From an uncultured bacterium (GTDB taxonomy: Bacteria > Pseudomonadota > Alphaproteobacteria > Sphingomonadales > Sphingomonadaceae), in the NCBI GenBank assembly GCA_903884945.1, contig CAISGR010000103.1:62001-126000 (forward strand): 64,000 nt of DNA, given 5' to 3'. The position numbers were made by a program, and so were the translations under genes. Under the pieces are notes generated by a model that saw nothing but the letters and a program-made list of their open reading frames with translations, searched no databases and had not been told where the DNA came from. Positions 1-8,818 of this stretch are shown one piece after another; position 1 is the stretch's first letter; every line of letters starts with the position of its first letter.

Positions 1-1729
1 GCAGGGCGGGGGCGAGCGGCGCATAGTCTCCGTCGCCATGGACGACGACGCCACCGAGCAGGGTCAAAACCGAACGGAGATGGACGATCTCGTCCTCCGC
101 CACGGTGAAATAGTCGCCGGAAAGGAGCGCCAGGTCGGCGAGCTGGCCGGCCTTGATCTGGCCCTTCTTGCCCTGCTCGTTCGAGAACCAGGTATTGGCC
201 TCGGTCCATAGCCGGAGCGCCTTTTCGCGATCGACCCGGTTCGCGACCGGATAGAGCTGGAGGTTGCCGACGGTCTTGCCCGTCACCAGCCAGGACAGCG
301 ACACCCAGGGATTGTAGCTCGCGACGCGCGTCGCGTCGGTGCCCGCGCCGACCGGAATGCCGGCGGCGATCATCCGGCCGATTGGCGGCGTCCGTTCCGC
401 TGCCTTGTTGCCGTAGCGCTCGACGAAATATTCGCCCTGATAGGCCATGCGATGCTGGATCGCGATGCCGCCGCCCAGCGCCGCGATGCGATCGATGTTG
501 CGGTCGCTGATCGTCTCGGCATGGTCGAAGAACCAGTTGATCCCGCTGAGCGGAATGTCGCGGTTGACCTTCTCGAACACGTCGAGCGCCCGGCCGATCG
601 TCTGGTCGTAGGTGGCATGCATCCGCCATGGCCACCGATGTTCCGCAAGCAGGCGGATCACGGGTTCCAGGTCGCCCTCCATGCTCGGCGGCATGTCGGG
701 GCGTTCGACGCGGAAATCCTCGAAATCGGCGGCCGAATAGACCAGCATCTCGCCCGCCCCGTTGTGCCGATAGCGGTCATCGCCATCGCCCGGCTTCACC
801 TGCTTCACCCAGGAGGCAAAGTCGGCAAGCTCTTCCTTCGGTTTCTGGGTGAAGAGATTATAGCTGATCCGCACGGTCAGCTGCCCCGCATCGTGCAGCT
901 GCTCGATGATCGCATAGTCGTCCGGGTAATTCTGGAAGCCGCCCCCCGCATCGATCACGCCGGTCACGCCCAGGCTGTTCATCTCGCGCATGAAATGGCG
1001 GGTCGAGTTCAGCTGATAGTCGGGGGGCAGCTTCGGCCCCCGGGCGAGCGTCGAATAGAGGATCGTGGCGTTGGGCTGGGCGAGCAGCAGCCCGGTCGGG
1101 TTGCCCGCCGTATCGCGGACGATTTCCCCGCCGGGCGGGTTGGGCGTGTCCTTGGTGTAGCCCACCACCCGCAGCGCCGCGGCGTTGAGCAGCGCGCGAT
1201 CATAAAGGTGCAGGATGAACACCGGCGTGTCCGGGGCCGCCGCGTTCAGCTCGTCGATCGTCGGCAGGCGCTTCTCGGCGAACTGGTGCTCGGTAAAGCC
1301 GCCGACCACGCGCACCCATTGCGGCGCGGGCGTCCTGGCGACCTGCCGCCGCAGCATCGCCATGGCTTCGGACAGGCTCGGCACGCCGTCCCACCGCAAC
1401 TCCATGTTGTAGTTCAGCCCGCCCCGGATGATGTGCATATGGCTGTCGATCAGGCCCGGGATCACGCGCCGGCCGCCGGCATCGATCTCGAGCGCCCCGG
1501 GTGCCGCGGCGCGAACCTCGGCTTCGGACCCGACCGCCAGGAACCGCCCATCGCGGATCGCGATCGCTTCCGCCCGGGGATTCTCGCGGTCGAGCGTCGT
1601 GACCCTGGCATTGACGAGGATCAGGTCGGGGGCAATCATTCGGGATCTCCGTTCACGGGCATAAAGGGGAAAGGCGAGGCCGGTGGTCGCCGCGCCGGCT
1701 ATCACGTCGCGGCGATTGAGGTGGTTCAT
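1..1729 (-). CDS. Tat-exported amidohydrolase family 3 protein (YtcJ-like), C-terminus cut by window edge
   Basis: The frame is open from an ATG at 1729 to the left edge (576 codons visible). It reads as a metal-dependent amidohydrolase: an N-terminal composite-sandwich strand region, a DSHMHI metal-binding motif in the first fifth, and later MHATYD and FDHAETISD segments typical of YtcJ-type enzymes. I chose the start at 1729 rather than the ATG at 1639, because the 30 extra residues form a twin-arginine-like leader (NRRDVIAGAATTGLAF) and the ATG overlaps the upstream XapX stop as ATGA, which suggests translational coupling. The inner ATG at 1639 does have a GGAGA-type RBS. The substrate is unknown. 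Leftward operon with the XapX and isochorismatase-type genes. Confidence 0.85.
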   Translation of the reverse strand, partial: MNHLNRRDVIAGAATTGLAFPLYARERRSRMIAPDLILVNARVTTLDRENPRAEAIAIRDGRFLAVGSEAEVRAAAPGALEIDAGGRRVIPGLIDSHMHIIRGGLNYNMELRWDGVPSLSEAMAMLRRQVARTPAPQWVRVVGGFTEHQFAEKRLPTIDELNAAAPDTPVFILHLYDRALLNAAALRVVGYTKDTPNPPGGEIVRDTAGNPTGLLLAQPNATILYSTLARGPKLPPDYQLNSTRHFMREMNSLGVTGVIDAGGGFQNYPDDYAIIEQLHDAGQLTVRISYNLFTQKPKEELADFASWVKQVKPGDGDDRYRHNGAGEMLVYSAADFEDFRVERPDMPPSMEGDLEPVIRLLAEHRWPWRMHATYDQTIGRALDVFEKVNRDIPLSGINWFFDHAETISDRNIDRIAALGGGIAIQHRMAYQGEYFVERYGNKAAERTPPIGRMIAAGIPVGAGTDATRVASYNPWVSLSWLVTGKTVGNLQLYPVANRVDREKALRLWTEANTWFSNEQGKKGQIKAGQLADLALLSGDYFTVAEDEIVHLRSVLTLLGGVVVHGDGDYAPLAPAL

Positions 1730-1974
1730 CCGTCGGCCTTGTCGTCGCCGGGCAGGCGGCCAAGGACATGTTCGGCGCAATCGCTGCGAAGATAGGCGAC
1801 GACGTCCGCCCGGTTGATCAGCTGTCTGGCCAGCGGAATGGCCTGCTCGCCGAGCAGAATGCCCAGCAGGCCGATCAGGGCGATCGCCGGCGGGGCAGGA
1901 GAGCGGACGCCGAGCAGGCTGTAGACCATCCCGACCAGCAGCCCTGCCCCGAGCGAGAGAAGATATGGCTTCAT
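1726..1974 (-). CDS. XapX domain (DUF1427) small membrane protein
   Basis: An 82-residue protein with two hydrophobic segments. The N-terminal MKPYLLSLGAGLLVGMVYSL stretch followed by the conserved RSPAPPAIALIGLLGILLGE pattern is diagnostic of the XapX/DUF1427 family. The function of the family is unknown, but it commonly sits between an isochorismatase-like hydrolase and an amidohydrolase, exactly as here. A purine-rich GGGAGCGG precedes the ATG. Its stop overlaps the next gene's start (ATGA). Confidence 0.9.
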   Translation of the reverse strand: MKPYLLSLGAGLLVGMVYSLLGVRSPAPPAIALIGLLGILLGEQAIPLARQLINRADVVAYLRSDCAEHVLGRLPGDDKADG

Positions 1975-1999
1975 CGCGTCCGCTCCCTGTCCTGCAGCG

Positions 2000-2662
2000 T
2001 CAGCCGTGCGCGCCTTCGGCGGCGCCGAACATCGTCTTGGCGTAGGTCACGCCGAGTCCGTAGGCACCGCCCCATTTCTTCGCGATGCCGGTGGTGAGCT
2101 CATAGGTTTCGCCGCGTGCCCAGTCGCGCTGCAGCTCCAGCAGATACTGGACCGAGGTCATCGGCGTCGCGCCGAGCTGGATCATCCGCTGCACGGCGCG
2201 TTCATGCGCCTCGGCCGACACATCGCCGCAGGCGTCGGCGATGAAATACACGTCGAAGCCCTGGTCGATCGCGGACGCCACCGGGCCGACGATGCAGACC
2301 GAGGTCCACAGCCCGGCGAACACGATCCGGTCCTTGCCGATGCGGTTGACCTCCTCGATCACGGCGGCATCTTCCCAGGTGTTCATCGAGGTGCGGTCGA
2401 GCAGGGGCTGGCCGGGGAAGGCGTCGGTGACTTCGTCGAACATCGGGCCCGAGAAGCTCTTCTCGGCAACCGTCGTCAGGATCGTCGGGACGCCGAACCC
2501 CGCCGCGCTCCGGGCCACCAGCGCTGCATTGTTGCGCAGCACCGTCGCGTCGATCGACTTGGTGGCGAAGGCCATCTGCGACTGGAAATCAATCAGCACG
2601 AGGGTGTGGTCGACAGGCGACAACAGGGTCTTGCCGGGAACGGTGGTGGCGGTGATCGTCAT
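2000..2662 (-). CDS. Isochorismatase-family cysteine hydrolase
   Basis: A 220-residue protein of the isochorismatase-like / YcaC fold. The catalytic aspartate lies in VLIDFQSQM near residue 25 and the catalytic cysteine in GLWTSVCIVGPVASAI near residue 120, followed by the family's DACGD segment. The length fits YcaC-type hydrolases, which act on amides or carbamates; the actual substrate is not deducible. The ATG at 2662 has a clear AAGGAA RBS. It is the first gene of the leftward operon with XapX and amidohydrolase, and the LysR gene 220 bp upstream on the same strand is the likely regulator. Confidence 0.88.
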   Translation of the reverse strand: MTITATTVPGKTLLSPVDHTLVLIDFQSQMAFATKSIDATVLRNNAALVARSAAGFGVPTILTTVAEKSFSGPMFDEVTDAFPGQPLLDRTSMNTWEDAAVIEEVNRIGKDRIVFAGLWTSVCIVGPVASAIDQGFDVYFIADACGDVSAEAHERAVQRMIQLGATPMTSVQYLLELQRDWARGETYELTTGIAKKWGGAYGLGVTYAKTMFGAAEGAHG

Positions 2663-2882
2663 CGTGGATTCCTTCCAATGTTGGTGGCTGGCGACCGTGC
2701 CGCTTGCCGTGGCCGGATCACTAGCGAGGCAGTTTGACTGGAGGAATTGAGATAAAGCTGCTGGCGTTGTTCGAATTAGTTGAAAAGCTCATCGGGAATC
2801 GCCGCGTGTGGCGTGCCATCCCGGATCGCGGGCGAGCGGTTGGGGGCGCCCAGCCGGGATCGGCGCCGTTTTCGGGCCGGTT

Positions 2883-3863
2883 CTAGGACAGCGGCTCGCT
2901 TGGCTCGGGCGGCCAGTGCAGCGCCGACTCCATCCAGGGGAGTTGCTCGACCAATTGCCTGAGCCGGCTTTGCTTCAGGCTCCGCCGCGAAAGCTCGGCG
3001 ATGTCGCGCGGCAACGTGCCGAACTCACCGCGCCGGACGACGAGCTGGACGTGGCGGCAGAATTGCGCGCGCGGCATCGGCGCCACCTTCAGCGCGGGCA
3101 GCAATTCCATCTGGCTCGCCAGGCAGAGCGGCGTGGTGATGCTCCAGCCCACGCCCGCGGCGACCGCGGACAGCTGTTGCATCGTCGAATCCACCTCGAC
3201 CGTGTTGGGCAGCTTGAGGCGCAGCCGGGTCACCTGGCGCTCGATCCGCTGCCCCATCGCGGAGAGCAGCGAATAGCGGATGAACGGGGTGTTCGCGAGC
3301 GCCTCGATCGGATCGAGCGGCCCGTCATGTTCGGCCGGCGCGATCAGGATGAAATCCTCGGTCATGATCGGGAAATGCTCGACCTCCTCCATCTCCTCCA
3401 GCCGGCTGCTGCCCGTGATCAGCATGTCGAGCTTGCGGGCGAGGAAGTCGTGATGCTGGAGCAGCGAGATGCCGGAGCGCAATTTCCATTGCAGCGCGCG
3501 CTCGCCGATCCCCTTCAGCAGCGGCGCGGTAAGGTGGTTGGCGATGCTTTCCGCCATTGCGATCGTCACGCAATCGGCCGCGCGCTCGCTGCCCTCGCGC
3601 ACTTCGCGCGCCAGGCCCCGCGCGGAGGCGATCAGCTGCGCCCCTTCGCGCAGCAGCAGCTTGCCGCTGGGGGTCAGGGCGAGCGGCCGCATCGCCCGAT
3701 CGAACAGGCGGACCCCAAGCGCCAGTTCCAGTTTCGAGATGGTTTGCGACACCGCTGACTGGGTCATGCCGAGATGCCGCGCGGTCTGCGTCATGCCGCC
3801 CAGTTCGGCGGTCAGCACGAAGACCTCGATCGAATTGAGCTCGTAGCCGGGCGGAAGCTTCAT
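2883..3863 (-). CDS. LysR-family transcriptional regulator
   Basis: The N-terminal winged helix reads LNSIEVFVLTAELGGMTQTA then MTQSAVSQTISKLELALG, a standard LysR HTH. It is followed by a periplasmic-binding-protein-like effector domain for a total of 326 residues from the ATG at 3863. A longer reading back to 3920 exists, but MKLPPGYELNS matches the usual distance to the HTH. Lying between a leftward hydrolase operon and the divergent purU gene, it could control either. LysR proteins often regulate a divergent neighbour, and a 10-bp inverted repeat sits in the 225-bp gap to purU. Confidence 0.88.
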   Translation of the reverse strand: MKLPPGYELNSIEVFVLTAELGGMTQTARHLGMTQSAVSQTISKLELALGVRLFDRAMRPLALTPSGKLLLREGAQLIASARGLAREVREGSERAADCVTIAMAESIANHLTAPLLKGIGERALQWKLRSGISLLQHHDFLARKLDMLITGSSRLEEMEEVEHFPIMTEDFILIAPAEHDGPLDPIEALANTPFIRYSLLSAMGQRIERQVTRLRLKLPNTVEVDSTMQQLSAVAAGVGWSITTPLCLASQMELLPALKVAPMPRAQFCRHVQLVVRRGEFGTLPRDIAELSRRSLKQSRLRQLVEQLPWMESALHWPPEPSEPLS

Positions 3864-3980
3864 GGTGGTCGATAGGTCCTTGCGCGACAAAGCCCGGCAT
3901 CCTTCCGCCTGTCCCCCCACCCGTTGCCCGGGCGCTGGTCGTTACGCGGGCGATGCTACGCAAAGCGATCGGCTTTGGCC

Positions 3981-4012
3981 ATCGCCGGATCGACCATGCT
4001 TCATCCGGCGAT
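3981..4012. promoter_or_regulatory. Perfect 10-bp inverted repeat between lysR and purU
   Basis: ATCGCCGGAT at 3981-3990 is mirrored exactly by ATCCGGCGAT at 4003-4012, with a 12-bp spacer. It lies 77 bp upstream of the purU start and 118 bp upstream of the LysR start. No T-run follows either arm, so a regulator site is more likely than a terminator. Which protein binds is unknown. Confidence 0.5.
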
Positions 4013-4088
4013 AAGAGACGCTAATCGAGGCCGCGGTCGATTGCAGTGCGACACGGGTTGGCTACGCCCTGCGGTGGGGAGTTCGCCG

Positions 4089-4949
4089 ATGACCGATCAA
4101 GACCACCAGTTCGTGCTGCTGTTCGCATGCGAGGACCGCAAGGGCATCGTTGCCGCGGTGGCCAATTCGCTTGCCTCGCAGGACTGCAACATCATCGAGA
4201 ATGCGCAATATGGCGATGCGCCGACGGGGCGCTTCTTCATGCGCATCAAGTTTTCCGGGCCGCCCCGGCTCACGGCGGAGAGCTTCAGCGAGGCCTTCGC
4301 GCCGGTCGCGACCGCGTGGCGGCTCGACTGGAAGCTGCACGATCTGGCCGTGCCGCTCCGCGCGACGATCATGGTGTCGAAGGGTGGGCACTGCCTGAAC
4401 GACCTGCTCTATCGCACTGCCACCGGCCGCCTGCCGATGACGATCACCAGCGTCGTCTCGAACCACATGACCTGGCAGCGGCGGGTGGAGCATGAGGGTA
4501 TCCCCTTCCACCACCTGCCGATCACCACCGATACCAAGGCCGAGCAGGAGGCGGCGTTGCTCGGCCTGATCGATGCGCAGCAGGTCGATCTGGTCATCCT
4601 CGCGCGCTACATGCAGGTGCTGTCCGACGCCCTGTGCCGGCGGCTGGACGGGCGGGTGATCAATATCCACCACAGCTTCCTGCCTGGCTTCAAGGGCGCC
4701 AACCCCTATCACCGCGCCTATGCACGTGGCGTGAAGATGGTCGGCGCGACCGCGCACTACGTCACGCCCGATCTCGATGAGGGGCCGATCATCGCGCAGG
4801 ACGTGTCGATCGTCGATCATGCCGACAGCGTCGACGACCTGATCAGCCAGGGCCAGGATACCGAGAGTCGCGTGCTGGGCCGCGCGGTCCAGGCGCATCT
4901 GGAGCACCGCGTGCTGCTCAATGGCGAGCGCGCGATCGTTTTTCGCTAG
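4089..4949 (+). CDS. purU: Formyltetrahydrofolate deformylase
   Basis: A 286-residue protein with an N-terminal ACT domain (LLFACEDRKGIVAAVANSLA) and a C-terminal formyltransferase fold. The catalytic region reads INIHHSFLPGFKGANPYHRA, and DLDEGPIIAQDV carries the conserved Asp. The ATG at 4089 has a GGGGAG RBS; longer upstream readings lack support. PurU hydrolyses 10-formyl-THF to formate and THF. Next to the dimethylglycine and sarcosine oxidising genes it most plausibly disposes of one-carbon units produced by N-demethylation and regenerates THF. purU occurs in sarcosine oxidase clusters of other proteobacteria. Confidence 0.93.
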   Translation: MTDQDHQFVLLFACEDRKGIVAAVANSLASQDCNIIENAQYGDAPTGRFFMRIKFSGPPRLTAESFSEAFAPVATAWRLDWKLHDLAVPLRATIMVSKGGHCLNDLLYRTATGRLPMTITSVVSNHMTWQRRVEHEGIPFHHLPITTDTKAEQEAALLGLIDAQQVDLVILARYMQVLSDALCRRLDGRVINIHHSFLPGFKGANPYHRAYARGVKMVGATAHYVTPDLDEGPIIAQDVSIVDHADSVDDLISQGQDTESRVLGRAVQAHLEHRVLLNGERAIVFR

Positions 4950-5022
4950 GTAGGATAAGCAACACTAATCTCGCATATCAGGCCGCCTCCCCCGAAAAGG
5001 GGCGAAGGCCCCAACGACCGGA

Positions 5023-7566
5023 ATGCGCGCATTCCCCCAGCTATGGGATATAATTGCCTTGAAGACGCATGCTCGTGTGGTGGTGATCGGTGGTGGCGTC
5101 GTCGGCGTATCGACGCTCTATCATCTGGCGAAGCTCGGCTGGTCGGATGTCGTGCTGGTCGAGCGCAAGGAACTGACCTCGGGATCGACCTGGCACGCCG
5201 CCGGGCTGCTGCCGCTGTTCAACCTCAGCTATTCCGTCGGCAAGATGCACCAATATTCGGTGGGCTTCTATCCGACGCTGGAGGCCGAGACCGGGCTGAA
5301 CGTCGGCTTCTCCAACGTCTCGAACATCCGCCTCGCCTGCACGCAGGACCGGCTCGACGAGTATAAATATTATGCCGGCGTCGCGCGCACGATCGGCGTC
5401 GAGGTCGACATGCTCACCCCCGGGCAGGTCAAGGAATTCTGGCCGCTCGCGGAGATGGACGGCGTGATCGCGGCGATCCGCCACCCGGCGGACGGCTATA
5501 TCCAGCCCGCCGACCTCACCCAGGCGCTGGCGCGGGGTGCCCGGCAGATGGGCGCCGAGATCAACCGCAACACGACGGTGACGGGGATCACCCGGCAGCC
5601 GGGCGGCGAGTGGCTGGTCTCGACCGACCAGGGCGACATCCTGTGCGAGCATGTCGTCTCGGCCAGCGGCAATTTCGCGCGCAAGACGGGGGCGATGGTC
5701 GGGCTCGACGTCCCGGTCATCCCGGTCGAGCATCAATATCTCGTCACCGAGCAGCATCCCGCGATCATGGAGCGCAAGCGCGCCGGCCTGCCGGAAATGG
5801 GCGTGCTGCGCGAATCCGACGCCAGCTATTATATGCGCGAGGAAGCCGGCGGCCTGCTGCTTGGTCCGTACGAGGTCGGCGCGCCGGTCTGCTATCCGGA
5901 CGGCCCCTCGGCCGAATCCGAATATGAGCTGTTCCCCGAGGACCTGGAGCGGCTCGAGCCGCATATCATGGCCGCGATCGCGCGCGTTCCCGCGTTCGGC
6001 GAGGTCGGGATCAAGCGCGTCTACAATGGCGCCATCGCCTATACGCCGGACGGGAGCCCGATCGTCGGCCCGGCGGCGGGGCTGAAGAACTTCTGGCTGA
6101 ACGAGGGGCACAGCTTCGGCATCACCGCTGCCGGCGGGGCTGGCTGGCAGCTCGCCCACTGGATCGTCGATGGCGAGCCGACGATCGACATGATGGGCGT
6201 CGATCCGCGCCGCTTCGGCGACTATGCCGGCAAGGGCTATCTCACCACGAAGAACGAGGAGGCCTATGCCAAGGTCTTCACGGTGCATTATCCCGACGAG
6301 GAGCGCGAGGGCGCGCGGGGCCTGCGCCGCACGCCCTGCTACGACCGGATGAAGGCGAAGGGCGCGGTGTTCGGCACGGTCTATGGCTGGGAGCGGCCCA
6401 ACTGGTTCGCGCCGCCGGGCTACCGGCTGAGTGAGGAGGATCTGGCGCGGCCCGACGTGATCCTCAATCGCAACTATCCCGAGCCGGAGGGCGATGCGCC
6501 GGTCCGCGAGCAATGGTCGTTCCGTCGTTCCAACTATTTCGAGCATGTCGGCGCCGAGTGCCGGCACGTCACCGACAAGGCCGGGCTGCTCGACATGAGC
6601 GCCTTCGCCAAGTGCGAGATCTCCGGCCCGGGCGCCGAAGCCTGGCTCGACGGGCTGCTGACCAATGCCGCGCCGAAGAAGATCGGGCGCGTGACCCTGT
6701 CCTACCTGCTCACCGCGCGCGGCGGGGTACGCAGCGAGTTCACCGTCTACAAGCAGGGGCCGCAGCGCTATTATCTCGTCTCGGCCGGTGCCTATGAGAA
6801 GCACGACCATGACTATCTGAAGAAGGCCATGCCGCATGACGGCACGGTCAGTTTCGAACGGCTGACCACGGCGATGGGCGTGCTGGTGCTGGCCGGACCG
6901 AAGTCGCGCGAGATCCTGGCGAAGCTGACCGACACTGATCTGTCGACCGCCGCCTTCCCCTGGCTCACCGGCAAGACGATCAGCATCGGCGTTGCCCCGG
7001 TCGAGGCGCTGCGGGTCAATTTCGTCGGCGAGCTCGGCTGGGAAATCCACCACCCGATCGAGATGCAGAACTATATCTTCGACCTGCTGTTCGAGGCGGG
7101 CGGCGACGACCTCAAGCCGTTCGGGATCCGCGCGATGGATTCGATGCGGCTGGAAAAGGGCTACAAGCTGATCTCGCGCGAGCTGTCGGTCGAATATTCG
7201 GCGTATGAAAGCGGTCTTGCGCGCTTCATCGGCGCCAAGAAGCCCGGCTTTTTCGGCCGCGACGCGCTGCTGGCGTGGCATGAGGGCGGGGAGGGCAACA
7301 CGCTCGTCACGCTTGAGGTGCACGGGGTCACCGATGCCGACGCGCGCGGGGCGGAGCCGATCTTTGCCGGTGACGAGCTGGTCGGCCGGGCGACCTCGGG
7401 CGGCTATGGGTGGCGTATCGGCAAGTCGCTCGCGCTCGCGATGGTCCGGCCCGACTTTGCCGCCCCGGGCAGGGAACTGGAAATCGTCATCCTCGGCGAC
7501 CGCCACCGTGCGACCGTGATCGAGGATTCACCCTTCGACCCCGAAAATGATCGGCTCAGGAGCTAG
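5023..7566 (+). CDS. FAD-dependent dimethylglycine dehydrogenase-like protein (DAO + GcvT)
   Basis: 847 residues. The N-terminal FAD-binding Rossmann motif VVVIGGGVVGVSTLYHLAKL is followed by SGSTWHAAGL, where the histidine (about residue 58) corresponds to the covalent FAD attachment site of dimethylglycine dehydrogenases. A DAO domain occupies roughly the first 420 residues and a folate-binding aminomethyltransferase (GcvT) domain the rest. It likely demethylates dimethylglycine to sarcosine, passing the methyl carbon to THF. The start is uncertain: the ATG at 5023 lacks a good RBS and a TTG at 5059 (LKTHARVVVIGGG) would fit the family equally well. It follows purU and precedes the Rieske gene by 4 bp. 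Confidence 0.88.
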   Translation: MRAFPQLWDIIALKTHARVVVIGGGVVGVSTLYHLAKLGWSDVVLVERKELTSGSTWHAAGLLPLFNLSYSVGKMHQYSVGFYPTLEAETGLNVGFSNVSNIRLACTQDRLDEYKYYAGVARTIGVEVDMLTPGQVKEFWPLAEMDGVIAAIRHPADGYIQPADLTQALARGARQMGAEINRNTTVTGITRQPGGEWLVSTDQGDILCEHVVSASGNFARKTGAMVGLDVPVIPVEHQYLVTEQHPAIMERKRAGLPEMGVLRESDASYYMREEAGGLLLGPYEVGAPVCYPDGPSAESEYELFPEDLERLEPHIMAAIARVPAFGEVGIKRVYNGAIAYTPDGSPIVGPAAGLKNFWLNEGHSFGITAAGGAGWQLAHWIVDGEPTIDMMGVDPRRFGDYAGKGYLTTKNEEAYAKVFTVHYPDEEREGARGLRRTPCYDRMKAKGAVFGTVYGWERPNWFAPPGYRLSEEDLARPDVILNRNYPEPEGDAPVREQWSFRRSNYFEHVGAECRHVTDKAGLLDMSAFAKCEISGPGAEAWLDGLLTNAAPKKIGRVTLSYLLTARGGVRSEFTVYKQGPQRYYLVSAGAYEKHDHDYLKKAMPHDGTVSFERLTTAMGVLVLAGPKSREILAKLTDTDLSTAAFPWLTGKTISIGVAPVEALRVNFVGELGWEIHHPIEMQNYIFDLLFEAGGDDLKPFGIRAMDSMRLEKGYKLISRELSVEYSAYESGLARFIGAKKPGFFGRDALLAWHEGGEGNTLVTLEVHGVTDADARGAEPIFAGDELVGRATSGGYGWRIGKSLALAMVRPDFAAPGRELEIVILGDRHRATVIEDSPFDPENDRLRS

Positions 7567-7570
7567 TCTC

Positions 7571-8818
7571 ATGTCCGGCTACGACAATATCGCCGCGCTG
7601 CTCGACCAGGATCGCCCCGGCTACACCCTGCCGCAGCAGCTTTACATCGGGCGCGAGGCGTTCGAGTTCGACACGCAGGTGATGCTGAAATCGGTGTGGC
7701 TCTATGCCTGCACCGTGGCGCATGTGAAGAAGCCGGGCGACTTCTACCTGTTCGAGCTGGCCAACAACTCGATCATCATCGTGCGCGGCCGCGACGGGGA
7801 AGTGCGCGCCTTCTACAACAGCTGCCGCCATCGCGGGGCGCGGATCTGCGCGGCGCAGTCGGGCAGCGCGGCGCGGCTGATGTGCCCCTATCATATGTGG
7901 ACCTATGGGCTGGACGGCCGGCTCCTCGCCGCGCGCGACATGCCCGAGGGCTTCGACAAGGCCGAGTTCGGCCTGATGCCGGTCGCGGTGGAGAATGTCG
8001 GCGGCCTGATCTTCCTGTGCCTCAGCGACGATCCGCCGCCGATCGACCGGGCCAAGGCCGATATCGCGGCGCAGATCGGCATGTACGATCTCGAGCATTG
8101 CAAGGTGGCGGTCCAGGAAGACCTGGTCGAGGACGCCAACTGGAAGCTCGTGATGGAGAATAATCGCGAATGCTATCATTGCGACGGCAATCATCCCGAG
8201 CTGCTGTCGTGCCTCGGCTCGAGCGGCTTCGGCAAGGGGCTGCCCGAGGATGCGATCCTGGATGCCGACGACATCGCCTCGCAGGCGCGGATCGCGGCGG
8301 AGCGCGAGGAGTGGAAGCGCCTCGGCATCTATCACGACCTGATCGAATTCCCCGGCGACTGGTGGCACCGGGTCGCGCGGCTGCCGCTCGCCAATGGCTC
8401 GGTGAGCCAGACGATGGACGGCAAGGTCGCCTGCACGAAGCTGCTCGGCCCGTTCACCGAGCCGAACACGTCGAGCCTCTCGATCTGGACCCAGCCTAAT
8501 AGCTGGCACCATTTCTGCTGCGACCATGTCGTCACCTTCTCGCTGACCCCGCTCGCGCCCGACAAGACGCTGCTGCGGACCAGCTGGCTGGTGCGCGAGG
8601 ATGCCGAGGAAGGCGTGGACTATGATCCGGCCAACCTCGCCGCAGTGTGGCGCGCGACCAATCGCCAGGACAGCCATCTCTGCGCGATCAACCAGCAGGG
8701 GATCGCGACCGACGGCTATCGCCAGGGGCCCTATTCGAGCGAAGAGAAGCTGGTGGGCAATTTCAAGAGCTTCTATGTCGACCGCGCGCGATCCGCGCTG
8801 GAGGCATCAGGCGCGTGA
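7571..8818 (+). CDS. gbcA: Rieske oxygenase alpha subunit, GbcA-like glycine betaine monooxygenase
   Basis: 415 residues. The Rieske [2Fe-2S] ligands are C85 and H87 (CRHRGARIC) with C105 and H108 (CPYHMW). The mononuclear iron site is NNRECYHCDGNHPEL, with H203 and H208. I used the ATG at 7571 because AGGAG lies at correct spacing; an ATG at 7547 would overlap the preceding gene. Sequence style and position between DMGDH and sarcosine oxidase genes point to betaine to dimethylglycine oxidation. Choline monooxygenase-like or stachydrine demethylase activity is an alternative. No ferredoxin reductase partner (GbcB) is visible in the window. The stop overlaps the soxB GTG start. Confidence 0.82.
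   Translation: MSGYDNIAALLDQDRPGYTLPQQLYIGREAFEFDTQVMLKSVWLYACTVAHVKKPGDFYLFELANNSIIIVRGRDGEVRAFYNSCRHRGARICAAQSGSAARLMCPYHMWTYGLDGRLLAARDMPEGFDKAEFGLMPVAVENVGGLIFLCLSDDPPPIDRAKADIAAQIGMYDLEHCKVAVQEDLVEDANWKLVMENNRECYHCDGNHPELLSCLGSSGFGKGLPEDAILDADDIASQARIAAEREEWKRLGIYHDLIEFPGDWWHRVARLPLANGSVSQTMDGKVACTKLLGPFTEPNTSSLSIWTQPNSWHHFCCDHVVTFSLTPLAPDKTLLRTSWLVREDAEEGVDYDPANLAAVWRATNRQDSHLCAINQQGIATDGYRQGPYSSEEKLVGNFKSFYVDRARSALEASGA

Noticed and set aside
452..1795. Long + strand reading (447 codons) across the first gene
   Set aside because: It is the antisense of the amidohydrolase, whose protein has clear motifs. The + strand product is Arg/His/Asp-rich shadow sequence.
4980..5022. Glycine riboswitch before the dimethylglycine dehydrogenase gene
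   Set aside because: Only a 5-bp GC hairpin (GGGGC-GAAG-GCCCC) is present; the gap is too short and lacks the conserved riboswitch core.
5041..7506. 821-codon minus-strand reading opposite the dimethylglycine dehydrogenase gene
   Set aside because: High GC keeps the antisense frame open. The plus strand encodes recognisable DAO and GcvT domains.
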